DNA of 8,357 nt from an uncultured Thermoleophilia bacterium (GCA_903921965.1 CAIXSE010000132.1:1-8357), one strand, 5' to 3'; shown: positions 1-6,532, numbered from the stretch's first letter. The notes: generated by a model from the letters alone, not told the origin. Numbers and translations: made by a program.

Positions 1-15
1 CACCACCACCCTCTC

Positions 16-21
16 AAGGAG
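16..21 (+). promoter_or_regulatory. Ribosome binding site of the DUF948 gene
   Basis: AAGGAG lies six bases before the ATG at 28. It is the strongest Shine-Dalgarno match in the window and fixes the start of the first gene. No promoter can be recognised in the 27 bases available, so the promoter of this transcription unit lies upstream of the window or is not visible. Confidence 0.8.
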
Positions 22-27
22 ACGTGC

Positions 28-690
28 ATGGACTTCACGGTCGTGGCGGCCACCACGAGCACCGCTTCGCTGGTGCTGCGCTACTCCGCTGCCTTCTTCT
101 TCGTGCTCGTGGCCATCTTCCTGGCGTACGCCCTGTTCAAGGCCGCAAAGACGCTCGAGCGCCTGGACAAGGTGCTGCTCGACGTCGACGAGAACGGCAT
201 CCCGCTCATGCAGAAGGCCGGCGAGACGCTCGACGGCGTGAACGCGAACCTCGACAACGTCGACGAGATCACCAAGGACGTGGCCGGCATCACCGACAAG
301 ATCGACACGATGGCGAACGCCGTCGAGGGCGCGGTCACCGGGCCGGCGCGCAAGGCGGCCGCGTTCAGCGCCGGCGTGCAGTCGGCGGTGTCGAGCTTCA
401 TGCGCAAGGACAAGCCGGCGACCGACGGCAGCACCGGCTCGTTCGCCGAGCCCGACAGCGAGCCCGTCTCGGGCTGGACGTACGCGGCCCCGGCGGCGAG
501 CCAGAGCGCCGAAGCGACGTCCGCCGGCGACGCGGCGCCCGCCCCCGAGGTCGCCGTCCCGCAGAGCGAGGCCGTGCCGACCGCGGCGTCCGCGGCCGCG
601 CCTCCGGCCGACACGGTCGTCGGGTCCGCCGAGACCGTGGCCGGCGAAGGCGCCGCGGCAGAGGCCGGGCCGGCGTCCGGGGACGCCTGA
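28..690 (+). CDS. DUF948 domain membrane protein with disordered C-terminal tail
   Basis: This is a 220-residue single-pass membrane protein. A hydrophobic helix covers about residues 19-37 (core AAFFFVLVAIFLAYALF). It is followed by a helical, heptad-rich segment at about 40-122 with repeated L/V/I spacing, for example the LDGVNANLDNVDEITKDV region. That is the arrangement of the DUF948 family, found in many Gram-positive bacteria and of unproven function. Residues about 128-220 are low-complexity Ala/Pro/Glu/Ser/Gly and probably disordered. The ATG at 28 has a strong AAGGAG site. The next gene starts one base after the TGA stop, so the two are almost certainly co-transcribed. In many actinobacteria a DUF948 gene and a small membrane protein gene lie just upstream of alaS, and this fits that pattern. 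The sequence does not reveal a biochemical role; an envelope-associated coiled-coil scaffold is only a guess. Confidence 0.8.
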   Translation: MDFTVVAATTSTASLVLRYSAAFFFVLVAIFLAYALFKAAKTLERLDKVLLDVDENGIPLMQKAGETLDGVNANLDNVDEITKDVAGITDKIDTMANAVEGAVTGPARKAAAFSAGVQSAVSSFMRKDKPATDGSTGSFAEPDSEPVSGWTYAAPAASQSAEATSAGDAAPAPEVAVPQSEAVPTAASAAAPPADTVVGSAETVAGEGAAAEAGPASGDA

Positions 691-691
691 G

Positions 692-961
692 ATGGGCCTT
701 CCCAGCAGGCTCGTCGTCGGCGGCATCGTCGCCGGGGCGGCGCTCGCGTACTACGTCCAGCGCCGCCGGGCGCGCACCGGCGAGAGCTACGTGCAGATCC
801 TGCTGCAGCTGCCGTCGGACGCCCAGAGGTGGGTCCAGGACGCGCAGCGGAGGGCCACGCACGCCCTCGAGGAGGGCAAGACCGCGGCCCGCGAGCGCGA
901 CGCGGAGCTCACTCGACAGCTCGAGGCCGCCGGCACGCCGGCAGCGGCCGCAGGCGGCTGA
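692..961 (+). CDS. Small single-pass membrane protein, YtxH/DUF6167-like by position and layout
   Basis: This is an 89-residue protein with a short N-terminus, one glycine/alanine-rich membrane helix at about residues 7-22 (LVVGGIVAGAALAYYV), and a positively charged stop (QRRRAR). A charged helical region at about 40-80 and an Ala/Gly-rich end follow. It starts one base after the DUF948 stop, with GGGGA at 679-683 as a plausible ribosome binding site. In Streptomyces and relatives a short protein of this layout (DUF6167) lies between the DUF948 gene and alaS. The assignment here rests on position and architecture, not on strong sequence identity. The positive-inside rule suggests the helical tail is cytoplasmic. 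The function is unknown. Confidence 0.6.
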   Translation: MGLPSRLVVGGIVAGAALAYYVQRRRARTGESYVQILLQLPSDAQRWVQDAQRRATHALEEGKTAARERDAELTRQLEAAGTPAAAAGG

Positions 962-963
962 GG
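960..963 (+). promoter_or_regulatory. Ribosome binding site of the SpoIIAB-like gene, overlapping the previous stop
   Basis: GAGG begins inside the TGA stop of the preceding gene and lies six bases before the ATG at 970. This supports the ATG at 970 as the start rather than an in-frame codon further upstream, which would overlap the preceding gene. Confidence 0.55.
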
Positions 964-969
964 CGCCGC

Positions 970-1359
970 ATGGCCGAGAGGATCAGCCTCGAGATACCGG
1001 CCACACTTGACGCCCTCTCCACGCTCCGCATGGTGATGGGCGGCCTCGTGATGCGCCTCGAGTTCTCCATCGACGACCTGGACGACCTCACCATGGCGGC
1101 CGGCGAGCTGCTGCGCACGGCTCTGCACGACGACCCGCTCGACAGGCTCACCGTCGACGTCGACGTAGAGGACGATGTGCTGCGCTTCGCCGCCGGCAGG
1201 TTCCGTTCGCAGAAACTGCGCGACCAGGTCGTCCGGCACTGCGAGGCCTGTCTCGACCTCTGCCAGCTGCTCACCAGCACCGTCGACGAGGTGGCGCTCG
1301 AGGACTGCGACGGCTTCTTCCGCGTCGTGCTGGTCAAGCGCCGCGGGAGCGCCGCGTGA
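970..1359 (+). CDS. SpoIIAB/RsbW-like anti-sigma protein with degenerate ATP site
   Basis: This 129-residue protein is likely the regulator of the sigma factor encoded next. From memory, residues 1-50 align without gaps to Bacillus SpoIIAB: a first strand (RISLEIPA), helix 1 with Arg20, then helix 2 with Glu46. Arg20 and Glu46 fall at the same numbers as the SpoIIAB partner-contact arginine and catalytic-base glutamate. The Mg-binding Asn50 is Thr here (GELLRTAL instead of the family SEAVTNA). The strand VEDDVLRFAAGRF aligns with the SpoIIAB strand leading into the DEGxG G1 box, but no Asp-x-Gly-x-Gly is present. The G2 box (family GMGF) aligns with ACLDLCQLL and has no glycines. The C-terminal strands VDEVAL and FFRVVLVKR match the family's fold ending. 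His90, Cys91, Cys94, Cys98 and Cys113 cluster where the ATP lid and G2 should be. The fold assignment is a good inference; kinase activity is unlikely. The stop overlaps the sigma factor start, typical of an anti-sigma/sigma pair. No STAS anti-anti-sigma gene is visible in the window. Confidence 0.7.
   Translation: MAERISLEIPATLDALSTLRMVMGGLVMRLEFSIDDLDDLTMAAGELLRTALHDDPLDRLTVDVDVEDDVLRFAAGRFRSQKLRDQVVRHCEACLDLCQLLTSTVDEVALEDCDGFFRVVLVKRRGSAA
1345..1349 (+). promoter_or_regulatory. Ribosome binding site supporting the GTG start of the sigma factor
   Basis: GGGAG lies six bases before the GTG at 1356. It favours this start over the in-frame ATG at 1392, whose nearest purine-rich match (AGGA at 1377-1380) is eleven bases away. 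The site lies inside the end of the upstream gene. Confidence 0.55.
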
Positions 1360-2294
1360 CCCCTCGCGACGACCGCAGGACGAGCGACCCGATGGACCTG
1401 GACGCGCTGCCGGGCCAGAAACGCCCGTTCGGCGACGAGGACGACGAGCTCGAGGAGCACGAGCAGCCTCGCGGCCGCGACGAGACGATGAAGCAGGACC
1501 AGTACCTGCTCCGCGTCTACCACTACGGCAAAGACAGCACCGACCCCGCCGAGCGGCGTCGCGCCATCGAGGCCCGCCAGCAGCTCATCACCATGTACCT
1601 GCCGCTGGTGCGCTCGCTGGCGCGCCGCTACGCGTCGCGCGGCGAGCACTTCGACGACCTCGTGCAGGTCGGGGCCATCGGCCTCATCAAGGCGATCGAC
1701 CGCTTCGACCTCGAGCGCGGCGTGGAGCTCACCACGTACGCCACGCCCAACATCGTCGGCGAGATCAAGCGCTACTTCCGCGACAAAGGCTGGTCGGTGC
1801 GCGTGCCCCGCGGCCTGCAGGAACTCAACATCCGCCTCAACAAGGTCATCGACGAGCTCGTCCCCAAGCTGCAGCGGTCGCCCACGATCCAGGAGCTCGC
1901 CGAGGCCGCCAACGCCACACCTGAAGAGGTGCTCGAGGCGCTCGAGACCAGCCAGGCGTACAACTCCGTGTCCCTCCAGGCCTCGGCCAACGGCGAGGGC
2001 GGGGAGGAGGACGCCGGTCTGATCGACTACCTGGGCGGCGAAGAAGAAGCCTACGACACGATGGAAGACCGCGCCGCTCTGCGGCCCGGCTTCGCGAAGC
2101 TCGACCCGCGCGAGCGCAGGATCCTGCACCTGAGGTTCTTCGAGGGCCTCACCCAGAGCCAGATCGCCGAGCAGGTCGGCATCTCCCAGATGCACGTCTC
2201 CCGGCTCATCCGGCGCTCGCTCGAGAAGCTGCGTGAAGAGATCGGCGACGTGGATGCGCCCGTCTTCAGGCAGTCCCCCGGCGAGAGCCGCTAG
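1356..2294 (+). CDS. SigB/SigF/SigG-family RNA polymerase sigma factor
   Basis: This 312-residue alternative sigma-70 factor directs RNA polymerase to its own promoter set, as in general stress or developmental control. Region 2 covers about residues 75-152: DDLVQVGAIGLIKAIDRFD (region 2.2, core binding), then TTYATPNIVGEIKRYFRDK and GWSVRVPR (2.3-2.4, -10 recognition). Region 3 follows at about 155-200 (ELNIRLNKVIDELV; SPTIQELAEAANATPEEVLEAL). An acidic Gly/Glu linker at about 209-240 separates it from region 4 at about 249-297, with LDPRERRILHLRFFEGLTQS and the helix-turn-helix IAEQVGISQMHVSRLIRR (-35 recognition). No region 1.1 is present, but about 45 acidic, probably disordered residues precede region 2. 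The GTG start forms GTGA with the stop of the upstream SpoIIAB-like gene, so translation is probably coupled. The ATG at 1392 is the alternative start. All regions look intact. Its target genes cannot be told from this window. Confidence 0.95.
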   Translation: MTPRDDRRTSDPMDLDALPGQKRPFGDEDDELEEHEQPRGRDETMKQDQYLLRVYHYGKDSTDPAERRRAIEARQQLITMYLPLVRSLARRYASRGEHFDDLVQVGAIGLIKAIDRFDLERGVELTTYATPNIVGEIKRYFRDKGWSVRVPRGLQELNIRLNKVIDELVPKLQRSPTIQELAEAANATPEEVLEALETSQAYNSVSLQASANGEGGEEDAGLIDYLGGEEEAYDTMEDRAALRPGFAKLDPRERRILHLRFFEGLTQSQIAEQVGISQMHVSRLIRRSLEKLREEIGDVDAPVFRQSPGESR

Positions 2295-2314
2295 TCACCT
2301 GCCCCCTACCACGC

Positions 2315-2318
2315 GAGG
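2315..2318 (+). promoter_or_regulatory. Ribosome binding site of alaS
   Basis: GAGG lies six bases before the GTG at 2325 in the 30-base gap between the sigma factor gene and alaS. The gap is too short to hold a T-box leader, and no promoter or terminator hairpin is evident in it. This suggests read-through from the sigma module into alaS, although a promoter inside the sigma gene cannot be excluded. Confidence 0.5.
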
Positions 2319-2324
2319 CCCCCA

Positions 2325-4955
2325 GTGAACGCTGCCGATATCCGCGACCTGTACCGTGACTTCTTCGTCGAGCGTGGCCACCTCGCCGGCGTGCCGGCGA
2401 GCCTCGTGCCAGCCGGCGACGCCAGCGTGCTCTTCACGACCGCCGGCATGCAGCAGTACAAGCCGTACTTCCTGGGCACCGAGAAGCCGCCGGCGACCCG
2501 CATCACCACGTGCCAGCGTTCGTTCCGCACCTCTGACGTCGAGAACGTGGGCAAGACCGCGCGCCACCTCACGTTCTTCGAGATGCTGGGGAACTTCTCG
2601 TTCGGCGACTACTTCAAGGCCGAGGCCATCCAGTGGGCCCTCGACCTCTCCGACAGTCTCGGCATCCCTCGCGAGAAGATCTGGGTCAGCGTGTACGGTG
2701 GCGACCCGCAGGTTCCCGCCGACGAGGAGGCCGTCGAGCTGTGGAAGTCGCACGGGTTCACCGAGGACCGTATCGTGCGTCTGGGGCGGGGCGACAACTT
2801 CTGGGGCCCGGCCGGGCCCACGGGCCCCTGCGGGCCCTGCTCCGAGTTGTACTACGACTGGGGCCCCGAGCACGGCTGCGACGACCCGGGCTGCAAGCCT
2901 GGCTGCGACTGCGACCGGTACCTCGAGTACTGGAACCTCGTGTTCGTGCAGTACGACATGGACGAGGCCGGTCACCTGACGCCGCTCGAGAAAGGCAGCA
3001 TCGACACCGGCATGGGTCTGGAGCGCATCTCGAGCATCTCGCAGGGCGTGACCAACGTCTTCGAGACCGACCTCTTCCGGCCGCTGGTGGAGCGCGGCGC
3101 CGAGCTGGCCGGCGTCCGGGTGGGTTCGTCTCCGGCCGTCACCCGTGCCCTGCGGACCATGGCCGAGCACGCCCGGGGCACGGCCTTCCTCATCATGGAC
3201 GGCGTGCTGCCCGGCAACGACGGCCGCGACTACGTGCTGCGGCGGATCATCCGCCGCGCCGTGCAGCAGGCGGTGGCCATCGGCGTCGACAAGCCGTTCC
3301 TCGCCGACCTCACCGACACCGTGGTCGAGGTCATGGGCGGCGCGTACCCGGCACTCGCCGCCGCCCAGCCCGAGATCAGGCGGGTCGCCGGGGAGGAGGA
3401 GGTACGCTTCCGCCGCACCCTCGAGCAGGGCATGGGCATCCTCGGCGAGGCGCTGCGGCGTGCCCGCGACGCCGGTACCGAGCTGCCCGCGGAAGTCGCC
3501 TTCGAGCTGCACGACACCTACGGGTTCCCCTTCGACCTCACCCGCGAGATCGCCTCCGAGCAGGACATGACCGTGGACGAGGAACGCTTCGAGCACCTCA
3601 TGGAAGAGCAGCGCGAGCGCGCCCGCTCCAGCCAGAAGGCGGGCGCCTTCGGCTCCAGCGGCCCGGGCGAGCTCGAAGACTTCCAGCGCGAGAACGCGGA
3701 GGCCGCCGTCTCCTTCGTCGGCTACGAGCGCCTCGAGGTCTTCACCGTGGTCCGCGCCTGCCGCGAGCTCTCCGACGGGCGCGTCGCCGTGAAGCTCGCC
3801 GAGTCGCCGTTCTACGCCGAGGGCGGCGGCCAGGTCGCCGACACCGGCTGGATCCACACCGATGGCGGCAAGCTCGACGTGGAAGAAGTGGTGCGCTTCG
3901 AGAACGACCAGGTCGTGGTGGCCCGGCTCGTGGAGGGCGCCGTGCAGCCCGGCGAGCGTGCCAAGGCCATGGTCAACACCGTGCGCCGCCACCAGACCGC
4001 CTGCAACCACACGGCCACGCACCTGCTGCACAACGCCCTGCGCATCGTGCTGGGCGACGGCGTGCGCCAGGGTGGGTCGATGGTGCGGCCCGAGCGCCTG
4101 CGCTTCGACTTCACCATCCGCAGGGCGCCGACGCCCGAGGAGCTCCACCAGGTGGAGGACCTCGTCAACCGGCGCATCGTCGAGAACCACCCCGTGCGCC
4201 CGTTCGTGACCACGCGCGAGTACGCCGCCGAGATCGGTGCCCTGGCCTTCTTCGAGGAGAAGTACGGCGAGTTCGTGCGCGTCCTCGAGATCGACGACTT
4301 CAGCCGCGAGCTCTGCGGCGGCACGCACGTCTCGTCGACCTCGCAGATCGGCCTGTTCAAGATCACCGCCAGCCAGTCGGTGGGAGCCAACACGCGCCGC
4401 ATCGAGGCCATCACGTCGGCGGCCGCGATCCAGCACTACCGCGAGCTCGAGGCGGCCTGGGACGGCGTGGCCGGGGAGCTGGGGGTCAAGCCGGACCGTG
4501 TCACGGCGACGGTCGAGAAGCTCGCGGCGCAGGTCGCCGAGCTGCAGGTCAAGCTCAAGGCCGCCGAGAGCGGCGAGCGCCGCGACCTCGCCGGCGACCT
4601 GCTCGGGTCGGCCCGTGAGGCCGGGGGCCTCAGGGTCGTGGCCGCGTCGCCGGAGGTGGACGCGGCCGACGAACTGCTCGCCCTGGCCGACGAGTTGCGG
4701 GCCAGAGACCCCGAGGCTGTGCTTCTGCTCGCCAGCGAGATCGACGGCCGCGTGGCGGCCGTCGTCGCCGCGCCGGACGCGGCGGTCGGGCGCGGCGCGC
4801 ACGCCAGCGAGGTGCTCAAGGCGATGATGCCGGCCGTCGATGGCAAGGGCGGCGGCAAACCGACCCTGGCCCGTGGCGGCGGAGGGCGCGTCGAGGGCAT
4901 CCCCGAGGCGCTCGAGGCCGGCCTCGCGAGGCTCGGGGAACTGCTCGGGTCCTGA
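2325..4955 (+). CDS. alaS: Alanyl-tRNA synthetase
   Basis: This full-length 876-residue class II synthetase attaches alanine to tRNA-Ala using ATP in the cytoplasm and edits misactivated Ser and Gly. The aminoacylation domain covers about residues 1-250, with LFTTAGMQQYKPYF (34-49), the motif 2 segment CQRSFRTSDVENVG (63-76) with HLTFFEMLGNFSFGDYFK, and IDTGMGLER (226-234). The tRNA-recognition part contains GNDGRDYVLRRIIRRA (297-312). The editing domain has ESPFYAEGGGQVADTG (493-508) and the zinc ligands His562 and His566 (HTATH) plus Cys664 and His668 (CGGTH). A coiled coil at about 725-750 leads to the C-Ala domain, which ends with GGGKPTLARGGGG (842-854); an Arg occupies the place where Gln is common (AQGGG). 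A cysteine-rich segment (Cys169, 172, 185, 190, 194, 196) lies in the catalytic domain, as in some Firmicutes and Coriobacteriia-type enzymes. The GTG start has GAGG six bases upstream, and ruvX follows without a gap. Confidence 0.99.
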   Translation: MNAADIRDLYRDFFVERGHLAGVPASLVPAGDASVLFTTAGMQQYKPYFLGTEKPPATRITTCQRSFRTSDVENVGKTARHLTFFEMLGNFSFGDYFKAEAIQWALDLSDSLGIPREKIWVSVYGGDPQVPADEEAVELWKSHGFTEDRIVRLGRGDNFWGPAGPTGPCGPCSELYYDWGPEHGCDDPGCKPGCDCDRYLEYWNLVFVQYDMDEAGHLTPLEKGSIDTGMGLERISSISQGVTNVFETDLFRPLVERGAELAGVRVGSSPAVTRALRTMAEHARGTAFLIMDGVLPGNDGRDYVLRRIIRRAVQQAVAIGVDKPFLADLTDTVVEVMGGAYPALAAAQPEIRRVAGEEEVRFRRTLEQGMGILGEALRRARDAGTELPAEVAFELHDTYGFPFDLTREIASEQDMTVDEERFEHLMEEQRERARSSQKAGAFGSSGPGELEDFQRENAEAAVSFVGYERLEVFTVVRACRELSDGRVAVKLAESPFYAEGGGQVADTGWIHTDGGKLDVEEVVRFENDQVVVARLVEGAVQPGERAKAMVNTVRRHQTACNHTATHLLHNALRIVLGDGVRQGGSMVRPERLRFDFTIRRAPTPEELHQVEDLVNRRIVENHPVRPFVTTREYAAEIGALAFFEEKYGEFVRVLEIDDFSRELCGGTHVSSTSQIGLFKITASQSVGANTRRIEAITSAAAIQHYRELEAAWDGVAGELGVKPDRVTATVEKLAAQVAELQVKLKAAESGERRDLAGDLLGSAREAGGLRVVAASPEVDAADELLALADELRARDPEAVLLLASEIDGRVAAVVAAPDAAVGRGAHASEVLKAMMPAVDGKGGGKPTLARGGGGRVEGIPEALEAGLARLGELLGS

Positions 4956-5345
4956 GTGCGGGTGCTCGCCCTGGATCACGGACAGGCGCGCACAGGTGTG
5001 GCCGTGTCTGACGAGACGGGTACCCTCGCGACTCCCCTCGGCGTGGTCGAGCGGGTCGAGACGCCCGCCGGGCAGCGGGCGCTCCTGGAGCTCATCGCCG
5101 AGCACCACCCGGCGCGCATCGTCGTGGGCCTGCCCGTGTCGCTGGACGGGCGCGAGCACGCCCAGGCGGCGCGGGCCCGCGCCTTCGCCGGCCGTCTGGC
5201 GAAGGCGGTAGGCGTGCCCGTGGACCTGTACGATGAGCGGTATACTTCGGCCCTCGCCGACAGGCGCGGAGGGCGCTCCGCGCGCGATGCCCGCGCCGCG
5301 GCCACCCTCCTCGAAGACTACCTGAGGACCATCAGTGACGAGTGA
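4956..5345 (+). CDS. ruvX: YqgF/RuvX family RNase H-like nuclease (putative Holliday junction resolvase)
   Basis: This 129-residue protein has the YqgF fold. Members of the family process rRNA precursors (16S 5' end maturation in E. coli) and have been annotated as Holliday junction resolvases. Visible family motifs are the first strand ALDHGQARTGVAVSD with the acidic Asp7, IVVGLPVSLDG (55-65), YDERYTSALA (92-101) with Asp93-Glu94-Arg95, and DARAAATLLEDYL (111-123) with Asp111. The stretch between the DER and final Asp motifs is about nine residues shorter than in E. coli YqgF, so the mobile loop is reduced, but the candidate active-site acids are all present. GTG follows the alaS stop directly (TGAGTG) and no good ribosome binding site is close (GGGGAA is 15 bases away), so termination-reinitiation coupling with alaS is likely. 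The alaS-ruvX-mltG order is standard in actinobacteria and many Firmicutes. Confidence 0.95.
   Translation: MRVLALDHGQARTGVAVSDETGTLATPLGVVERVETPAGQRALLELIAEHHPARIVVGLPVSLDGREHAQAARARAFAGRLAKAVGVPVDLYDERYTSALADRRGGRSARDARAAATLLEDYLRTISDE
5324..5328 (+). promoter_or_regulatory. Ribosome binding site of mltG inside ruvX
   Basis: GAGGA lies six bases before the GTG at 5335 and within the last codons of ruvX. It supports the GTG start and hence the 11-base overlap of the two genes. Confidence 0.6.
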
Positions 5346-6528
5346 CGGGCAGCCACCTGCCCCGGGGGCCACGCGGCCGCCGGGCGAGGGCTGGCAGATC
5401 TACCAGGGCGGCGGCAAGAAGCGCGACAGGAAGCCCGCGGGCGGCGCGCACGGCGACGGCTGGGCCGCCGCCGAACCTTCCTACGCGGGCGACCGGCCGC
5501 GGCCGGGCCGCCGCCGCCGGCGCCTCGTGGGCTACCTGCTGGTCGCCGTCCTCGCCTTCGTGATCGGCGTGGGGACGGGCTACGCGCGCGGGTACTTCTC
5601 GACCGGGCAGGTCGGCGGCACCGTCAAGGTGGTCATCCCCAACGGGGCGAGCCTGAGCGCGATCGCCGCAGAGCTCGAGGCCAAGGGCGTGGTCAAGCAC
5701 GCGCGCGCCTTCGTCATCAAGGCCGAGGGTGACGGGTACGCGACGAGGTTCAAGCCCGGCACGTACACGCTGCACCGCAACGAGCCCTACGACCGGCTGG
5801 TCGCACTGCTCAGCAAGGGCGTGAACGCGCCCACGGTGAAGGTCAGCATCCCCGAGGGCACCACGCTCAAGCAGGCGGCGGTGCGCGTCGCCGCCGCGGT
5901 CCCCGGCATCTCGACGGCCGACTACGTGGACGTGGCCCGCGACGAGCCGCCGCCGTTCGAGCTGCAGGGCTACAAGCCGGGTACAACCCTCGAGGGCATG
6001 CTGTTCCCGGCCACCTACGACGTCCTGCCGAGGACGACGGCGGCCGGGTTCGTCGACAAGCAGCTGACGGCGTTCGACGACAATTTCTCCAAGGTCGGCC
6101 TTGCCCGTGCCCACAAGGCGAATCTCACCGCCTACGACGTCGTCATCATCGCCTCGATGATCGAGAAGGAGTCGCAGACAGACGGCGAGCGCCGCAAGGT
6201 GGCGGCGGTCATCTGGAACCGGCTGCGGCAGGACATGCTGCTGCAGATCGACGCGACCGTCCAGTACGCCCTCGGCAAGACCAAACCGGTGCTGACGTTC
6301 GACGACCTCAAGGTCGACTCGCCGTACAACACCTACGAGCACGCCGGCCTCCCGCCGACCCCCATCTCGAACCCGGGCCTGGCGGCGCTCAAGGCCGCCG
6401 CCGACCCGGACGACGTACCGTACCTCTACTACGTGGCGCGCAACGACGGCTCGGGGCGCCACTACTTCTCTTCCAGCTACGACCAGTTCCTCCAGGACCA
6501 GGCGAAGGCGCGGGCCAACGGCCAGTGA
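5335..6528 (+). CDS. mltG: Endolytic murein transglycosylase MltG (YceG-like)
   Basis: This 397-residue membrane-anchored enzyme cleaves nascent glycan strands of peptidoglycan outside the membrane and is thought to terminate glycan polymerisation (older annotation: aminodeoxychorismate lyase-like). Residues 1-63 are a cytoplasmic Pro/Gly/Arg-rich tail ending in an Arg run (59-63). One membrane helix follows at about 64-83 (LVGYLLVAVLAFVIGVGTGY). A LysM-like part is at about 97-160 (VVIPNGASLSAIAAELEAKG; FKPGTYTL). The catalytic YceG domain contains LEGMLFPATYDV (219-230), the catalytic Glu277 in IIASMIEKES, WNRL (294-297), LQIDATVQYALG (303-314), SPYNTYEHAGLPPTPISNPG (329-348) and YLYYVARNDGSGRHYFSSSY (363-382). 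The GTG start overlaps the end of ruvX by 11 bases and has GAGGA six bases upstream. It is probably the last gene of the alaS transcript, since a hairpin follows. The protein is complete and intact. Confidence 0.97.
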   Translation: MTSDGQPPAPGATRPPGEGWQIYQGGGKKRDRKPAGGAHGDGWAAAEPSYAGDRPRPGRRRRRLVGYLLVAVLAFVIGVGTGYARGYFSTGQVGGTVKVVIPNGASLSAIAAELEAKGVVKHARAFVIKAEGDGYATRFKPGTYTLHRNEPYDRLVALLSKGVNAPTVKVSIPEGTTLKQAAVRVAAAVPGISTADYVDVARDEPPPFELQGYKPGTTLEGMLFPATYDVLPRTTAAGFVDKQLTAFDDNFSKVGLARAHKANLTAYDVVIIASMIEKESQTDGERRKVAAVIWNRLRQDMLLQIDATVQYALGKTKPVLTFDDLKVDSPYNTYEHAGLPPTPISNPGLAALKAAADPDDVPYLYYVARNDGSGRHYFSSSYDQFLQDQAKARANGQ

Positions 6529-6532
6529 GCCT

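Noticed and set aside
1..27. CACCACCACC run at the window start as a repeat or His-coding tail
   Set aside because: Only three to four short units are visible, and the upstream context is missing, so it cannot be assigned to a repeat or to the end of a gene.
909..2195. A 428-codon minus-strand frame opposite the anti-sigma and sigma genes
   Set aside because: The plus-strand sigma factor is unambiguous. The antisense product is compositionally biased with no recognisable domain, and no ribosome binding site stands out.
2295..2324. T-box or other leader regulation of alaS
   Set aside because: Only 30 bases separate the sigma gene stop from the alaS GTG, with no room for a T-box and no hairpin beyond chance.
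2804..2819. Perfect 16-base palindrome GGGCCCGGCCGGGCCC with further GGGCCC copies just downstream
   Set aside because: It lies over the conserved Gly/Pro-rich AlaRS segment (WGPAGPTGPCGPC), where GGC/CCC codons at high GC produce such palindromes. A regulatory role is not needed to explain it.
2633..4618. A 661-codon plus-strand frame inside alaS
   Set aside because: It is an alternative frame of alaS giving an Arg/Pro/Gly-rich product typical of out-of-frame reading of GC-rich genes.
5221..5246. Promoter-like TGGACC and TATACT inside ruvX, upstream of mltG
   Set aside because: TATACT is a good -10 match, but the spacer to TGGACC is only 14 bases and the element encodes the conserved YDERYTS motif. 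mltG overlaps ruvX with its own ribosome binding site, so no separate promoter is required.
2295..5372. A 1025-codon open frame on the minus strand opposite alaS and ruvX
   Set aside because: It runs in codon register opposite two genes that share one frame and stays open because G/C third positions avoid stop codons on the other strand. Its product is low-complexity Ala/Gly/Leu/Val/His/Arg with no motif, while alaS and ruvX are full of conserved motifs.
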